Assembly (NCBI GenBank): GCA_035635475.1
Contig: DASQAZ010000012.1
Coordinates: forward strand, 1 to 8,318
Source: VBOC01 sp035635475
GTDB lineage: Bacteria > Bacteroidota > Ignavibacteria > UBA10030 > SZUA-254
Reading direction: 5' to 3'
Length of the DNA: 8,318 bases
In this document: positions 7,850-8,318 of the stretch, in pieces
Numbering within the stretch: the first letter of the stretch is position 1
Layout: each line of letters begins with the position of its first letter
Position numbers and translations under genes: made by a program
Notes under the pieces: model-generated
Databases searched by the model: none
What the model saw: only the letters and a program-made list of their open reading frames with translations
Told to the model about the DNA's origin: nothing

Positions 7850-7880
7850 TTGTAATTCTTTCCGATTTTATCTATTTTTG
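7850..7880 (+). promoter_or_regulatory. Possible Bacteroidota-type promoter before the RfbC-type gene
   Basis: TTG at 7850-7852 is separated by 20 bases from TATTTTTG at 7873-7880, an exact match to the TAnnTTTG -7 element of Bacteroidota primary-sigma promoters with a suitable spacing to the -33 TTG. It lies in the only sizeable gap of the second half of the window (7824-7938), with about 50 bases of leader to the ATG at 7939. The surrounding DNA is AT-rich compared with the genes, so a chance match is possible. Confidence 0.4.
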
Positions 7881-7938
7881 TGGCGCCGAATGACTGGCTC
7901 GATTCTCCACCAAGTTTCTGAAATCCCCGGCATAATGA

Positions 7939-8318
7939 ATGCAGATTAAGATCGAATCGAGACACCTCGGCGATGTCGTCGTTCTTGCACCGGAGGTGTT
8001 CGAGGACGAACGCGGATTCTTTTTGGAGGCTTACCGGGAAGATCAATTCAAGTCGCTCGGATTGCCGACAAATTTCGGGCAGGACAACCATTCCCGATCC
8101 GCCAGGAACGTCGTTCGCGGCCTCCATTTCCAGTGGGAGCCGCCGATGGGAAAACTGATGCGCGTAACGTACGGGAGCGCATTTCTTGTCGCCGTCGACA
8201 TCCGGAAAGGATCGCCGACGCTGGGGAAGTGGTTCGGCATAGAGGTCTCGGCACAGAATAAAAAAGAGGTCTGGGCGCCCGCGTGGTTTGCCCGGGGTTT
8301 TTGCGTGCTTTCCGACTT
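7939..8318 (+). CDS. rfbC: dTDP-4-dehydrorhamnose 3,5-epimerase family protein (3' end missing)
   Basis: The frame is open from the ATG at 7939 to the window end, giving the first 126 residues of a family that is usually about 180-190 long. These cupin-fold enzymes epimerise C3 and C5 (or only one of them) of dTDP-4-keto-6-deoxyglucose on the way to dTDP-L-rhamnose or related sugars. Seen here: ERGFFLEAYRED (24-35), QDNHSRSARNVVRGLHFQ (48-65) with R60 and the catalytic base H63, GKLMRV (71-76) with K72, VDIRKGSPTLGKW (86-98) and WAPAWFARGF (112-121). Family members normally have FAHGF at the last site; here the His (position 119) is Arg and the preceding Gly is Trp. The Tyr and Asp that complete the active site lie beyond the window. 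An ATG at 7935 in another frame ends after four codons and is not the start. No Shine-Dalgarno is visible. The family is sure; the exact reaction is less so because of the His-to-Arg change. Confidence 0.88.
   Translation, partial: MQIKIESRHLGDVVVLAPEVFEDERGFFLEAYREDQFKSLGLPTNFGQDNHSRSARNVVRGLHFQWEPPMGKLMRVTYGSAFLVAVDIRKGSPTLGKWFGIEVSAQNKKEVWAPAWFARGFCVLSD

Noticed and set aside
7785..7870. GC-rich inverted repeats and T-rich sequence around the end of the GT2 gene as a terminator.
   Set aside because: The short complementary arms (4-7 bp) are not followed directly by a T-run, and the T-rich part lies too far away.
7935..7949. A four-codon open frame (MNAD, then TAA) overlapping the RfbC-type start as a possible leader peptide.
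   Set aside because: It is too short to carry regulatory information that I can recognise and is probably a chance product of the ATGAATG sequence.

Overview
The window is part of a bacterial surface-polysaccharide and glycoconjugate biosynthesis locus, with all genes on the + strand and very dense coding. The organism looks like a moderately high-GC member of the Bacteroidota/Chlorobiota/Ignavibacteriota group. This is an inference from three things: five of the six start codons visible in the window lack a recognisable Shine-Dalgarno sequence; the one promoter-like site before the last gene fits the Bacteroidota TTG-N20-TAnnTTTG pattern; and a TPR-tailed GT-C protein next to a YfhO protein is a pairing I associate with that group. 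No rRNA or other taxonomic marker is present, so the placement is tentative.

Layout. Bases 1-1131 hold the 3' part of a membrane glycosyltransferase of the GT-C (family 39/AftB-like) type that ends in four TPR repeats. Fifteen bases later comes a complete YfhO-family polytopic membrane protein (1147-3495), then after 88 bases a GT4 glycosyltransferase (3584-4717). A strong intrinsic terminator (4760-4802) closes this first unit. A second unit of three tightly packed genes follows: a zinc-ribbon SAM methyltransferase (4855-5763), the non-hydrolysing UDP-GlcNAc 2-epimerase WecB (5760-6863, ATGA overlap) and a GT2 glycosyltransferase (6870-7823). A 115-base gap with a promoter-like site precedes the start of an RfbC/RmlC-type dTDP-4-keto-6-deoxyhexose epimerase (7939 onward), which runs off the window end.

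How the genes fit together (inference). WecB supplies UDP-ManNAc and the RfbC-type enzyme acts on a dTDP-6-deoxyhexose. The GT4 and GT2 enzymes would add sugars on the cytoplasmic face. The methyltransferase could modify or cap the glycan, or act on a sugar nucleotide. The two polytopic proteins would act from the periplasmic side using lipid-linked sugars. The polymer and its acceptor cannot be identified from this window. There are no RNA genes, CRISPR arrays, insertion sequences or long repeats that I can see.

I did not find a convincing undescribed system. The points most worth a second look are an Arg in place of the usual conserved His in the RfbC-type active-site motif, the terminator placed only 52 bases before the next start codon, and the GT-C/TPR protein lying in the same reading frame as YfhO with one amber codon between them.
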